Part shown: in pieces, positions 8,452-17,225 of the stretch | How the letters are laid out: each line of letters starts with the position of its first letter | Numbering within the stretch: position 1 is the stretch's first letter | Assembly (NCBI RefSeq): GCF_001421355.1 | Contig: NZ_LMKC01000002.1 | Location: forward strand, 617,720 to 681,719 | Direction: 5' to 3' | Length of the DNA: 64,000 nucleotides | Source of the DNA: Sphingomonas sp. Leaf9 | GTDB taxonomy: Bacteria > Pseudomonadota > Alphaproteobacteria > Sphingomonadales > Sphingomonadaceae | The notes under the pieces: generated by a model | What the model was told of the DNA's origin: nothing | The model's database searches: none | The model's input: the letters and a program-made list of their open reading frames with translations, nothing else | Program-made: the position numbers and the translations under genes

Positions 8452-11400
8452 ATGTCACGCTATTTCATCGACCGGCCCATCTTCGCATGGGTCATCGCCA
8501 TCGTGATGATGCTGGCCGGCGCCATCGCGATCCGCAGCCTGCCGATCGCGCAGTTCCCCGAAATCGCGCCGCCGGCCGTCGCGATCACTGCCATCTATCC
8601 GGGTGCCGATGCCGAGACGCTGGAGCGCACGACGACCCAGATCATCGAGCAGCAGCTCAAGGGCATCGATAACCTGCGCTATTTCTCGTCCTCGTCTTCC
8701 TCGGCCGGGACGGTGACGATCACGCTGACCTTCGAACAGGGCACCGATCCCGACATCGCGCAGGTGCAGGTCCAGAACAAGCTGCAGGCGGCGACCCCGC
8801 TGTTGCCGCAGGAGGTCCAGCGCCAGGGGATTCAGGTTACCAAGTCCGCCGCCAGCTTCCTGCTGGTCGTCGGTCTCGTGTCGACCGACGGATCGCACAG
8901 CAACAACGACCTGTCCGACATGGTCGTGTCGCAGTTTCAGGACCCGATCAGCCGCGTATCGGGCGTGGGCGAATTGCAGGTGTTCGGCGCGCAATATGCG
9001 ATGCGTATCTGGGTCGATCCGATCAAGCTGAACAGCTACCAGCTGACCGTCGGCGACGTGACGTCGGCCGTGCAGGCGCAGAACGCGCAGGTATCCGCCG
9101 GGCAGATCGGCGCGTTGCCGGCGCCCAAGGAGCAGATGCTGAACGCCACGGTCAGCGTCCAGTCGCGCCTGCAAACTCCTGAACAATTCGCCAATATCCG
9201 CCTGAAGACCAATGCCGATGGCGCGGTCGTCCGGCTGGGTGATGTCGCGCGGGTCGAGCTGGGCGCGGAGAATTACGGCTTCGACGTGCAGTATAACGGC
9301 AAGCCCGCCTCGGGCTTCGGCGTGCGCCTTGCCGCCGGTGCCAACGCGCTCGACACGGTGAAGCTGGTCAAGCAGCGCGCCGAGGAGATCGGCCGCGGCC
9401 TGCCCGGCGACGTGAAGGTCATCTATCCGTACGACACCACGCCGTTCGTCCGCCTGTCGGTCGAACAGGTCATCCACACGCTGATCGAGGCGGTCGTCCT
9501 CGTCTTCCTCGTCATGTTCCTGTTCCTCCAGAACTGGCGCGCGACGATCATCCCGACCATCGCAGTGCCGGTGGTGCTGCTCGGCACTTTCGCGGTCATG
9601 GCGGTCGCCGGGTTCACCATCAACACGCTGACGCTGTTCGGCATGGTGCTGGCGATCGGGTTGCTGGTCGATGACGCGATCGTCGTCGTCGAAAACGTCG
9701 AACGTCTGATCCAGACCGAGGGGCTGAGCCCGAAGGAAGCCGCGCGCAAGTCGATGGACGAGATCACCAGCGCGCTGGTGGGCATCGGCCTCGTCCTGTC
9801 GGCGGTGTTCCTGCCGATGGCGTTCTTCGGCGGGTCGACCGGGGTCATCTATCGCCAGTTCTCGATCACGATCGTCTCGGCGATGGTGTTGTCGGTGCTG
9901 GTCGCGCTGATCCTGACGCCTGCGCTGTGCGCGACGATCCTGAAGCCGCACGACCCGCACAAGCATGAGCAGGGCAACGGCCCGCTTGCGCGCTTCTTCC
10001 GCTGGTTCAACGACCGGTTCGAACGCGGTCAGCACAAATATGAAGGCGGCGTCCGGCGCACCACGCGCAGCTGGAAGCGGTCGATGCTCGTCTATCTGCT
10101 GATCGTGGCGGGCATGGTGCTGGTGTTCGTGCGCCTTCCCTCGGGCTTCCTGCCTGACGAGGATCAGGGCACGGTGCTAGCGCTGGTGCAGGGGCCGGCG
10201 GGTGCGACAAGCAGCCGGACCGAAAAGGGCCTGAACCTGGTCCGCGACCATTTCCTGAAGCAGGAATCGGGCAACGTCGCCGGGGTCTTCACCATCAACG
10301 GCTTCAGCTTCGCGGGACAGGGGCAGAATGCCGGTCTGGTCTTCGTCAACCTGAAGCCGTGGGAAGAGCGCAGCGGTGCCGACAACAAGGCGCAGGCGAT
10401 CGTCGGCCGGGCGATGGGCGCGTTCAGCCAGTATAAGGATGGGCTGATCTTCGCACTGGTCCCGCCCGCCGTGCAGGAACTGGGCAATGCGACCGGCTTC
10501 GACGTGCAGCTGGTCGATACCGGCGGCATCGGCCACGAACGGCTGGTGCAGGCGCGCAACATGATGCTGGGCATGGCGGCGCAGGACCCGCGCGTGGCGC
10601 AGGTCCGTCCGCTCAGCCTGGAGGATGCGCCGCAGCTGAAGGTCAAGATCGACGAGGACAAGGCGCGTGCCCTCGGGCTCGACCTGGCCGACGTCAACTC
10701 GACGATCGCGACCGCATGGGGTGGCGGCTACATCAACGACTTCATCGATCGCGGTCGGGTGAAGCGCGTGTATGTGCAGGCCGACGCGCCCTATCGCCTT
10801 GCGCCGGAGGATGTCGGCGACCTGTATGTCCGTAACGCCACCGGACAGATGGTGCCCTTCACCGCCTTCTCGACCCTCGAATGGGCCAACGCCCCCGTTT
10901 CGCTGACCCGCTATAACGGGCAGTCGGCGATGCAGCTGCAGGGGTCGCCGGGACCGGGGCTCAGCACGGGCGCGGCGATGCAGGCGATGGAGGAAATCCA
11001 TGCCAAGCTGCCGCCGGGCACCGCGCTCGAATGGACCGGGCTGTCGTTCGAGGAACGGCTATCGGGCGGGCAGGCGCCGGCGCTGTACGGGCTGTCGCTG
11101 CTAATCGTGTTCCTGTGCCTTGCCGCGCTGTACGAAAGCTGGTCGGTGCCGATTTCGGTGCTGCTGGTCGTGCCGCTGGGCATTCTGGGCGCGCTGCTGG
11201 CGGCGTGGCTGACCGGGCTGAACAACGACATCTACCTGCAGGTCGGCCTCATCACGACCATCGGCGTGTCGGCGAAGAACGCGATCCTGATCGTGGAGTT
11301 CGCCGAGGAACGGATGGCCGATGGGATGAACGCGGTCGATGCGGCGGTGGAGGCGGCGCGGTTGCGGTTGCGCCCGATCCTGATGACGTCGCTCGCCTTC

Positions 11401-11655
11401 GTCTTCGGCGTGCTGCCGCTGGCGATCAGCACCGGGGCCGGTGCCGGCGGTCAGAACGCGATCGGCCGGGCGGTGGTCGGCGGCATGTTGTCGGCGACGA
11501 TCCTCGCGATCTTCTTCGTACCGATGTTCTTCGTCGTCGTGCTCCGCCTGTTCGGGCACGGCGGCAAGGACACCCCTGCCGACACGCGGGACCATGACCG
11601 CCAAGACGGCAACCGCTCCACCCACGGCGACGAACCCGCGCCGCAGGGAGCATGA
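8452..11655 (+). CDS. RND multidrug efflux pump, HAE1 family (AcrB/MexB-like)
   Basis: At 1067 residues this is a full-length inner-membrane RND antiporter. It opens [20 protein letters not shown] as AcrB homologues do. The proton-relay residues are present: the Asp-Asp pair in [16 protein letters not shown] in TM4, the lysine in [13 protein letters not shown] in TM10 and the arginine in [14 protein letters not shown] in TM11. Two large periplasmic loops with porter and docking domains lie after TM1 and TM7. Drugs would be taken from the periplasm or membrane and passed to the outer-membrane channel encoded next. The C-terminal tail after the last helix is polar and His/Asp-rich. Expression is probably controlled by the TetR protein and palindrome upstream. 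Confidence 0.96.
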   Translation: MSRYFIDRPIFAWVIAIVMMLAGAIAIRSLPIAQFPEIAPPAVAITAIYPGADAETLERTTTQIIEQQLKGIDNLRYFSSSSSSAGTVTITLTFEQGTDPDIAQVQVQNKLQAATPLLPQEVQRQGIQVTKSAASFLLVVGLVSTDGSHSNNDLSDMVVSQFQDPISRVSGVGELQVFGAQYAMRIWVDPIKLNSYQLTVGDVTSAVQAQNAQVSAGQIGALPAPKEQMLNATVSVQSRLQTPEQFANIRLKTNADGAVVRLGDVARVELGAENYGFDVQYNGKPASGFGVRLAAGANALDTVKLVKQRAEEIGRGLPGDVKVIYPYDTTPFVRLSVEQVIHTLIEAVVLVFLVMFLFLQNWRATIIPTIAVPVVLLGTFAVMAVAGFTINTLTLFGMVLAIGLLVDDAIVVVENVERLIQTEGLSPKEAARKSMDEITSALVGIGLVLSAVFLPMAFFGGSTGVIYRQFSITIVSAMVLSVLVALILTPALCATILKPHDPHKHEQGNGPLARFFRWFNDRFERGQHKYEGGVRRTTRSWKRSMLVYLLIVAGMVLVFVRLPSGFLPDEDQGTVLALVQGPAGATSSRTEKGLNLVRDHFLKQESGNVAGVFTINGFSFAGQGQNAGLVFVNLKPWEERSGADNKAQAIVGRAMGAFSQYKDGLIFALVPPAVQELGNATGFDVQLVDTGGIGHERLVQARNMMLGMAAQDPRVAQVRPLSLEDAPQLKVKIDEDKARALGLDLADVNSTIATAWGGGYINDFIDRGRVKRVYVQADAPYRLAPEDVGDLYVRNATGQMVPFTAFSTLEWANAPVSLTRYNGQSAMQLQGSPGPGLSTGAAMQAMEEIHAKLPPGTALEWTGLSFEERLSGGQAPALYGLSLLIVFLCLAALYESWSVPISVLLVVPLGILGALLAAWLTGLNNDIYLQVGLITTIGVSAKNAILIVEFAEERMADGMNAVDAAVEAARLRLRPILMTSLAFVFGVLPLAISTGAGAGGQNAIGRAVVGGMLSATILAIFFVPMFFVVVLRLFGHGGKDTPADTRDHDRQDGNRSTHGDEPAPQGA

Positions 11656-11657
11656 CC

Positions 11658-13121
11658 ATGAGCAAGAACGCCATGACGCTGCGTAACCTGACCCTCCTGA
11701 TCGCCACCACCGCGCTGGCAGGGTGCAATCTCGCGCCCAAGAATGTGCGGCCGGAGGGGGCGATCCCGCTCACCCTGCCGCAAGGCGGGCCCTATCCGGT
11801 GCAGGGGGCCGAACAGGCCGATGTGACCCGGATCGGCTATCGCGATTTCTTCGTCGATCCGCGATTGCAGACGGTGATCGCGACCGCGCTGGAGAATAAT
11901 CGCGATTACCGGGTCACGGCGGCCAATGTGCTGGCCGCCCGCGCGCAATACCGCGTGACCCGCGCCAACCAGGTGCCGACGACGTCCGCCAATGGCGGCG
12001 TCACCTACACCAACAACCCGTTCGGCGCGCTGGGTGGTGCCGGCGGGGCAGGGGGTGCCGGCGGCGCGGGCGGTGTGCCCGCGCAAACCGGCAACCTCGA
12101 AATTTATCAGGCCTCCGTCGGGTTCTCGGCGTTCGAGCTCGACCTGTTCGGGCGGGTGCGCAATCTCAGCCAGGCCGCGCTCCAGGAATATTTCGCGACC
12201 GAGGAGGCCCAGCGCGCCGCGCGGATTTCCCTGGTCGGCGAAGTGGCCACCGCATGGCTGACGATGGCGGCGGATCAGGACCAGCTGCGCCTGTCGCGCG
12301 AGACGCTGACCAGTTTCGGCCGCACGCTGGAGCTGACCCGTGCGCAGTTCCGGGTCGGCGTCATTTCGGAACTCGAAGTGCAGCAGGCGGAAACCAGCTA
12401 TCAGCAGGCGCGCAACGACATCGCCGCGCTGACCGCGCAGATCGCGCAGGATCAGAATGCGATCAACCTGCTGGCAGGTACGACGGTCCCGCTCGACCAG
12501 CTGCCGACCGAGTTGGGCGATCGCGACCCGATCCTGTCGAACCTGCCGACCGGGGTGTCGTCGACGGTGCTGCTGCGCCGGCCGGACGTGCTGCAGGCCG
12601 AACGTCGCCTCTATGCCGCCAACGCCAATATCGGTGCGGCGCGGGCGGCGCTGTTCCCGACCATCTCGCTGACCGCGACGCTGGGGACGATCAGCACCGC
12701 GCTGGGCGGGCTTTTCGGATCGGGCACGCAGCAATTCTCGATCGCGCCCGCCGCCACCCTGCCGCTGTTCGACGGCGGCCAGCGGCGCGGCAATGTCGAG
12801 GTCGCGCGCGCGCAGCAGTTGGCGGCGGTCGCCACTTATGAAGGCACGCTGCAGACCGCGTTCAAGGAAGTGGCCGATGCGCTGGCGACGCGCGGCACCA
12901 TCGACGAACAGCTGTCGGCACAGACGGCCAAGGCGCGCTCGGCGGCTACGGCACAGCGCCTGTCGGACGCGCGCTATCGTGCGGGCATCGATTCCTTCCT
13001 CAACACGCTTGACGCCCAGCGGACCAGCTACACCGCGCGACAGGCGCTGGTGCAGACCCGGCTGGCCCGTGCGTCCAACCTGGTGACGCTGTACCGGACG
13101 CTGGGCGGCGGGCTGAACTAG
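11658..13121 (+). CDS. Outer-membrane efflux lipoprotein of the RND system (NodT/OprM-like)
   Basis: This 487-residue TolC-type channel has a lipoprotein signal ending ALAGC (Cys23), two OEP repeats, the ASVGFSAFELDLFGRV strand and a YRAGIDSFLNTLDAQR motif near the end. It completes the adaptor/pump/channel set. A start at 11652 overlaps the pump stop, but GGGAG at 11646-11650 is better spaced for the ATG at 11658. Around 12036-12078 there is a low-complexity Gly/Ala run (GGAGGAGGAGGAGG) in a surface loop of the first repeat, which looks like local codon duplication. A strong hairpin follows the stop. Confidence 0.93.
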   Translation: MSKNAMTLRNLTLLIATTALAGCNLAPKNVRPEGAIPLTLPQGGPYPVQGAEQADVTRIGYRDFFVDPRLQTVIATALENNRDYRVTAANVLAARAQYRVTRANQVPTTSANGGVTYTNNPFGALGGAGGAGGAGGAGGVPAQTGNLEIYQASVGFSAFELDLFGRVRNLSQAALQEYFATEEAQRAARISLVGEVATAWLTMAADQDQLRLSRETLTSFGRTLELTRAQFRVGVISELEVQQAETSYQQARNDIAALTAQIAQDQNAINLLAGTTVPLDQLPTELGDRDPILSNLPTGVSSTVLLRRPDVLQAERRLYAANANIGAARAALFPTISLTATLGTISTALGGLFGSGTQQFSIAPAATLPLFDGGQRRGNVEVARAQQLAAVATYEGTLQTAFKEVADALATRGTIDEQLSAQTAKARSAATAQRLSDARYRAGIDSFLNTLDAQRTSYTARQALVQTRLARASNLVTLYRTLGGGLN

Positions 13122-13130
13122 CCGCCGTCA

Positions 13131-13175
13131 GCCGATCCTGTCCGAACGCGGCCCTTGCGTCTGGACAGGATCGGC
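13131..13175 (+). terminator. Hairpin after the RND efflux operon
   Basis: A 13-bp perfect stem (GCCGATCCTGTCC at 13131-13143 with GGACAGGATCGGC at 13163-13175) encloses a 19-base loop, which itself contains a short ACGC/GCGT stem. It begins nine bases after the channel-gene stop. There is no T run, so it would be a hairpin-only or Rho-assisted terminator. Confidence 0.55.
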
Positions 13176-13210
13176 ATATGCTCTCCTGCATAACCATAAG
13201 GAGAGGGACG

Positions 13211-13474
13211 ATGAATCCGATCGAACCGTGCGATGCCGCCGGCGAGAAGAGCATGGTGATCCTGCAGAGCCTGTTGTGCCTCCTGCGTGAGAAAAACCTG
13301 CTGTCGCGAGCGGATATCGAGGAACTGGCGGCCAAGGTCGCCAGCCGCGCTGCCGATCGCGAGCGTGATCCGCTGCCGTGCCAGAGCGAGGTAGCAGTGG
13401 CCGCCGCCAGCGAGATGAATCGGCTGGGTGCCTATATCGGTGGGCGCTATGGCGGAAAACACCGTCGTATGTAA
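13211..13474 (+). CDS. Small hypothetical protein (87 aa)
   Basis: This short cytoplasmic protein has no recognised domain. The start is ATG 13211, preceded by a strong AAGGAGAGGG ribosome site, which makes a real gene likely. A helical N-terminal half (MVILQSLLCLLREKNLLSRADIEELAAKVA) resembles a dimerising helix pair, and the tail is Gly/Arg-rich (GGRYGGKHRRM). It stands alone after the efflux operon terminator. Function is unknown. Confidence 0.65.
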   Translation: MNPIEPCDAAGEKSMVILQSLLCLLREKNLLSRADIEELAAKVASRAADRERDPLPCQSEVAVAAASEMNRLGAYIGGRYGGKHRRM

Positions 13475-13641
13475 TTGATTGGACACCGTTTGTCCGGCTA
13501 TGCGATGCGGCGGGCGGTGTCATCACGGCGTCAGAATTTGCGGCCACACGCATCCCCGGCAATCGTCGTGCGTTAGATGCATGTCCGGTTCGGCCGGACG
13601 AGTATCAAAAACGGACGGCGTAACGTCCTTGAGAGGTTGTC

Positions 13642-13824
13642 GTGTCTTCGATTGGTCCGGACGAAATGTCCTACTTCGTACGTCGTGCCGAACAGCAGCT
13701 GGAGCTCGCGCAGCGGGCCGACCACGAACAGGTCGTCAGCGCGCATTACGAGCTGGCGAACCTGTATCTCGACCGCGCCTATGCGCCGACCGTGCCGACG
13801 GAGAGTGCCGCGCAGGCGGCATGA
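13642..13824 (+). CDS. Very small hypothetical protein (60 aa)
   Basis: This 60-residue frame starts at GTG 13642, with GAGAGG a few bases upstream. The composition is helical (VRRAEQQLELAQRADHEQVVSAHYELANLYLDRAY), reminiscent of a single TPR-like or coiled helix pair, and the codons end mainly in G or C as in neighbouring real genes. No membrane segment or signal is present. The upstream 160 bases hold several small inverted repeats but no clear promoter. Function is unknown. Confidence 0.55.
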   Translation: MSSIGPDEMSYFVRRAEQQLELAQRADHEQVVSAHYELANLYLDRAYAPTVPTESAAQAA

Positions 13825-13838
13825 GTTCTGTAGGGCGG

Positions 13839-14394
13839 TTATTGGCGTGACGACGGGGCATCGACGGGCCTTTCCCGAAGCGGTGGGGTGCTACCAAACT
13901 TCTCGATGGTGTCCCACGCCTGCTGCGGGTTGGCGGATTGGAACGCGCAGGCCGGCATTCGATGTAACAGTGCCTGTTTTCGTCCCTCCGCGACGATCGT
14001 GCGAGTAGGTTCTCCGACGGCGCACGCAGAATATCTCCCATTGAGCCGCAGCCGGGGGTAGCGAGAAAACCCAGATCATCGAGTCGTGCAACAACCGGAT
14101 GGCATAGGCGAGCGCCTCGTCCGGATTGCTCAAGTGGCAAGACAGGATATCGCCGATCGCCGCGTCCCAATGGTCGGGCCAATCCGCCAGGCTGCGCCGA
14201 TGACACTCGGCATAGATTTCCAGATTCTGGACAGCAGCGCGGCGTCGCGCCGTTAGGGAAGCGCGTTGCAGTTCGTCGGAATAGAGCTGCCTTTCCTTAG
14301 TACTACTATGGCGTTTCGCGAGAGCAGGACGAGCGGCTGCCGGTCGAGGCCAGGCCTGTGCTGACGCAGTGATGTCTGTTGGGAGAATCGGACC
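13839..14394 (-). pseudogene. Frameshifted hypothetical gene
   Basis: Reading the minus strand, protein-like sequence (SLADWPDHWDAAIGDIL, then NPDEALAYAIRLLHDSMIW) runs in one frame from the stop at 14395-14397 to about 14070. A second plausible stretch in another frame (VGEPTRTIVAEGRKQALL, then NPQQAWDTIEKFG) continues to a TAA at 13839-13841. The join lies around 14040-14085, suggesting a single frameshift in an original protein of roughly 150-180 residues. No ATG lies at the head. AAGGAAAGG near 14290-14300 precedes an ATT codon, so the true start may also be damaged. Wobble positions are less G/C-biased than in neighbouring genes. The family is not recognised. Confidence 0.45.
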
Positions 14395-14397
14395 TCA

Positions 14398-14683
14398 GGC
14401 CCGATCGATGTGCAGCTCTAGACCGAGCAGGCGTGGCCTAGGCCTTGGTTTAATTGAAACCTGCCCGTTCGTGCTCGGCAGGTACTAAGCTTGTCAAAGA
14501 CCCGTATCGAAGCACTTGCAACGGTCCATCGATACGCCCCTTCGGCAATCTCGATGAATAGTCAGGACAAGCGAGCAAGCGACAACAGCACGGCTCTTCC
14601 GACTTTGTTGCCCCCCCGCTTGGATGGGGCGAAAAAGCATGACCCCGCCGGATCGCACCCGGCGTGACCACATGCGGTCGGCG
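14398..14683. other. Non-coding, lower-G+C intergenic stretch
   Basis: No convincing gene is seen here. Short open frames on the minus strand lack ribosome sites and protein-like composition. The stretch contains the inverted repeats described separately at 14460-14536 and a run of seven C residues near 14611. It separates the frameshifted gene from the lipoprotein gene. Confidence 0.5.
14460..14536. repeat. Degenerate REP-like inverted-repeat element
   Basis: Two hairpins stand side by side: CCTGCC/GGCAGG arms at 14460-14465 and 14477-14482 around an 11-base loop, and CGTATCGA/TCGATACG arms at 14503-14510 and 14529-14536. The wording TTCGTGCT, AAGCTTGTC and GTATCGAAG resembles the TTCGTGCTGAGC/TTGTCGAAG repeats common between genes in sphingomonads. 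Here it looks decayed. Assignment to that family is from memory of the motif. Confidence 0.4.
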
Positions 14684-15067
14684 TCAGCCGTTGGGCGCAT
14701 CCGCCTCTTGCTGGTTCGACATGGTATCGTCGACCGGCGCATCGTCATCGCTGCTGCTCTGCCCGCGCGTCGAGCGGGAGGTCATGCCGGTGGCCGATGC
14801 GTCGTCCAGTACCTGCTGGTCGGGTTCGACCGGCGGGGGCGGGGGCAGGACTTCGGCCGGGGCAACCGCCGAAAGATTCTCGGTCACCAGCGGCGGCGCG
14901 GTCTCGATATTCTCTTCGGGCAGCGGCGTGGGCGGCGGTGCGCCCTCGTCGAACGCGCTGTTTTCGATCGGGGCATCCTCGGGCGCCTTGTCCGAACATC
15001 CCGCCATGCCGGTCGCCAGCAACAGGCCGCTGCCGGCCAGCAGCGCCACGCGCCATCCGTTCTTCAT
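14684..15067 (-). CDS. Small acidic, proline-rich lipoprotein
   Basis: This 127-residue protein has an N-terminal lipoprotein signal (MKNGWRVALL... ending GMAGC, Cys24) and a mature region that is almost entirely Pro, Glu, Asp, Ala and Ser, with no folded domain visible. ATG 15067 is preferred because AAAGGGG lies about six bases upstream; an in-frame ATG also occurs at 15073. The gene begins 11 bases after the L,D-transpeptidase stop, so the two are probably co-transcribed. A role at the cell envelope is likely from location only. Confidence 0.7.
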   Translation of the reverse strand: MKNGWRVALLAGSGLLLATGMAGCSDKAPEDAPIENSAFDEGAPPPTPLPEENIETAPPLVTENLSAVAPAEVLPPPPPVEPDQQVLDDASATGMTSRSTRGQSSSDDDAPVDDTMSNQQEADAPNG

Positions 15068-15078
15068 CGTCATCCCCT

Positions 15079-16578
15079 TTATCGTGCCGCCATCTGGCTG
15101 GCTTCGGCGCGAGCGGCGATCTTGTTCCCCAGCACGCCGTCCCATTTATACGGATCCTCGCGGAAGCTCATCGTACCGTTCGGCGTGGCGAAGGCGGTCC
15201 AATAGAGCAGGTACACCTTCACCGGATCGGCGACCTTGGCGCGCACCGTCTTACCCGACGCCAGCGTGGCGTCGATCTGCGTATCCGACCATTCGGGCGT
15301 GGTCCGCAGCAACAGGCGCGCAAGGTCTTCCGGCTTTTCGAGGCGGACGCAGCCATGGCTGGCCAGTCGGTCGAACTTGGCGAAACCCGCCTGCGCCGGC
15401 GTATCGTGCAGATAGACCGCGAACGGATTGTCGAAATCGAACTTGAACCGGCCGAGCGCGCTGTTCTCCGACGCCTGCTGCAGCCGGCGTCCGCCGCCCT
15501 CCATCTCGATCACGCGGAAGCCGTTGCGCTTCAGATAGCCGGGGTTCGCCCGCTCCTTCGGCCACAATTCCTTGTCGGCGATCGACGACGGCACGTTCCA
15601 CGGCGGATTGAGCACGATCGAATGGATCGTCGAGGTTAGCATCGGCGTCTCGTCGCCCGGCCGCCCCGTCACCGCCTTCATCGACGTGACCGGCTGGTCG
15701 CCGTCGAACACGGTCAACACCGCCGCGGCGATGTTCACCTGGATACGGTTCTTTTCCAGCTCGGTCGGCAGCCAGCGCCACCGCTCCATATTGGCCTTGA
15801 TCTGCTTTACGCGCTCGCTCACCGGCACGTTCAGCGAGGCTACCGTCTGTCCACCGACCTGCCCGGCGGGGTTCAGGCCATAGCGGCGCTGCGCGCGGCG
15901 TACCGCGTCGAGCATCGGCTGGTCGAACGTGTCGCCGCTGGCGGACAATTCCGGGTCCTCGATCGCCAGCCGCTTGCGCAGCGCCGCGACCTGTGGCCCG
16001 CGCCCGCCCAGCCGCATTTCGGAGCCTGCGCCGATCGTCGGCCAGCCGCCGTTCGCGGCGATCTTGCGATAGCGGGCCAGCCCGGCGACCAGCGTGTCAT
16101 AACCGGCATAGGGCGGCGGGAGCGAGGCGATCCATGCCGACAGCTTGTTCGTTGCCACCGCATCGCGGAACGAGGGCAGCGGGTCGAACGCCTGCGGGCG
16201 CATCGCCCAATCCTTCTGGAAATCGGCATTGTCCAACCGCCCGGCGCGCACCGCATGGGCATGGTCGAGCGCGGCACGGACCAGCGCGGGGCCGGTCAGC
16301 CCGGCCAGCGACGGCTCCCGATCCTTCAGCCCTTGCGCCACGGCATCGCGCGCCAGCAACCGCGCCAGTTCGCTTTCCTGCGCCGTGGTCAGTGTCGGCA
16401 GCGGCGCAGCGACCGGGACGGCCTGCACCAGCGGCGGGGTGGTCGGCAGCGTCGGCACGACCGGCGGCGGCGTCACCTGCGCCATGGCACCGGTCGCGCT
16501 GGTCAGGGCGATGCCGGCGAGCAGCGTACGGCGCGCGAAGCGGTCGAAACGATGGCGGTGGTCGGTAATGCTCTTCAT
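15079..16578 (-). CDS. L,D-transpeptidase, YcbB/LdtD-type, peptidoglycan cross-linking
   Basis: This 499-residue exported enzyme has an N-terminal signal/anchor (about residues 1-34), a scaffold domain, a peptidoglycan-binding-like segment (SGDTFDQPMLDAVRRAQRRY) and a C-terminal YkuD domain. The catalytic signature is intact as LASHGCVRLE with Cys410. Such enzymes form 3-3 cross-links between diaminopimelate residues of peptidoglycan in the periplasm. ATG 16578 follows GGAAGAG at good spacing; the longer frame upstream is non-coding in character. The lipoprotein gene follows directly. A possible general-stress promoter lies upstream. Confidence 0.93.
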   Translation of the reverse strand: MKSITDHRHRFDRFARRTLLAGIALTSATGAMAQVTPPPVVPTLPTTPPLVQAVPVAAPLPTLTTAQESELARLLARDAVAQGLKDREPSLAGLTGPALVRAALDHAHAVRAGRLDNADFQKDWAMRPQAFDPLPSFRDAVATNKLSAWIASLPPPYAGYDTLVAGLARYRKIAANGGWPTIGAGSEMRLGGRGPQVAALRKRLAIEDPELSASGDTFDQPMLDAVRRAQRRYGLNPAGQVGGQTVASLNVPVSERVKQIKANMERWRWLPTELEKNRIQVNIAAAVLTVFDGDQPVTSMKAVTGRPGDETPMLTSTIHSIVLNPPWNVPSSIADKELWPKERANPGYLKRNGFRVIEMEGGGRRLQQASENSALGRFKFDFDNPFAVYLHDTPAQAGFAKFDRLASHGCVRLEKPEDLARLLLRTTPEWSDTQIDATLASGKTVRAKVADPVKVYLLYWTAFATPNGTMSFREDPYKWDGVLGNKIAARAEASQMAAR

Positions 16579-16620
16579 CCTATACTCTTCCGGTGCGGCA
16601 CGCAGGCTGTATCGCATTCG

Positions 16621-16645
16621 AACCTGCCGCACGATGAACCGTTCC
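16621..16645 (-). promoter_or_regulatory. Candidate EcfG (general stress) promoter for the L,D-transpeptidase
   Basis: On the minus strand GGAAC (16645-16641) is followed after 16 bases by GGTT (16624-16621), close to the alphaproteobacterial EcfG pattern GGAAC-N16/17-CGTT. It lies about 42 bases upstream of ATG 16578. The first base of the -10 box deviates, so this is only a candidate. Confidence 0.35.
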
Positions 16646-16694
16646 CCTTGCGCGCCTGTTACCACAAGGACGTAGTAGTTTCGAACCCCCGCCG

Positions 16695-17225
16695 TCAGGA
16701 AAGATGCCGCTTGTCGAGCTTGCGCGCCAGCGTGCGGCGATGCATCCCCAGGCGGCGCGCCGCTTCCGAAATGTTGAACCCAGTATCGGCCAGCGTCTGG
16801 TGGATATGCTCCCACTCCAGCGTCTTGATCGAGGTCGGCGCGGCGGTCAGGTCGGCCTGCGGATTGCCCTCTACCCGCGCGAAGGCGGCCTCGATTTCAT
16901 CGGTATTGGCGGGCTTCGTCAGATAGTTGGTCGCGCCCAGCTTGATCGCCTCGACTGCCGTCGCGATGCTGGCGAAGCCGGTCAGCACCACGATCCGCAT
17001 CGCCGGATCGATCGCCGACAGCGCGGAGACGCAGGCAAGGCCCGACGCGCCGCCCAGCCGCAGGTCGACCACGGCATGGTCGGGGGCAAAGGCGCGGGCC
17101 AGTTCCTCCAGCCCGTCGGGGCCGCCGGTCACCTTCGCCACATAGCCGCGCCGTTCGAACGACCGGCACAGCGTGCGGGCAAAGGTCGCGTCGTCCTCGA
17201 CGATCAGCAATCGGCGCTCGGTCAT
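16695..17225 (-). CDS. regA: RegA/PrrA/ActR-type redox response regulator
   Basis: This 176-residue regulator has an N-terminal receiver domain with the acidic pair Glu10-Asp11-Asp12, phosphoacceptor Asp54 (AVVDLRLGG), a conserved Thr (VVLTGFAS) and Lys (YLTKPA), then a short linker and a Fis-type helix-turn-helix (ISEAARRLGMHRRTLARKL). This size and architecture match RegA/PrrA/ActR, global regulators of respiratory and redox genes. It overlaps the end of the sensor kinase gene by four bases and is the last gene of the oxidase unit. Confidence 0.93.
   Translation of the reverse strand: MTERRLLIVEDDATFARTLCRSFERRGYVAKVTGGPDGLEELARAFAPDHAVVDLRLGGASGLACVSALSAIDPAMRIVVLTGFASIATAVEAIKLGATNYLTKPANTDEIEAAFARVEGNPQADLTAAPTSIKTLEWEHIHQTLADTGFNISEAARRLGMHRRTLARKLDKRHLS

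Noticed and set aside
13736..14206. A 156-codon minus-strand frame overlapping the frameshifted gene
   Set aside because: Low-complexity Arg/Ser/Pro translation, and it also overlaps the small plus-strand gene at 13642-13824. The two other minus frames read more like protein.
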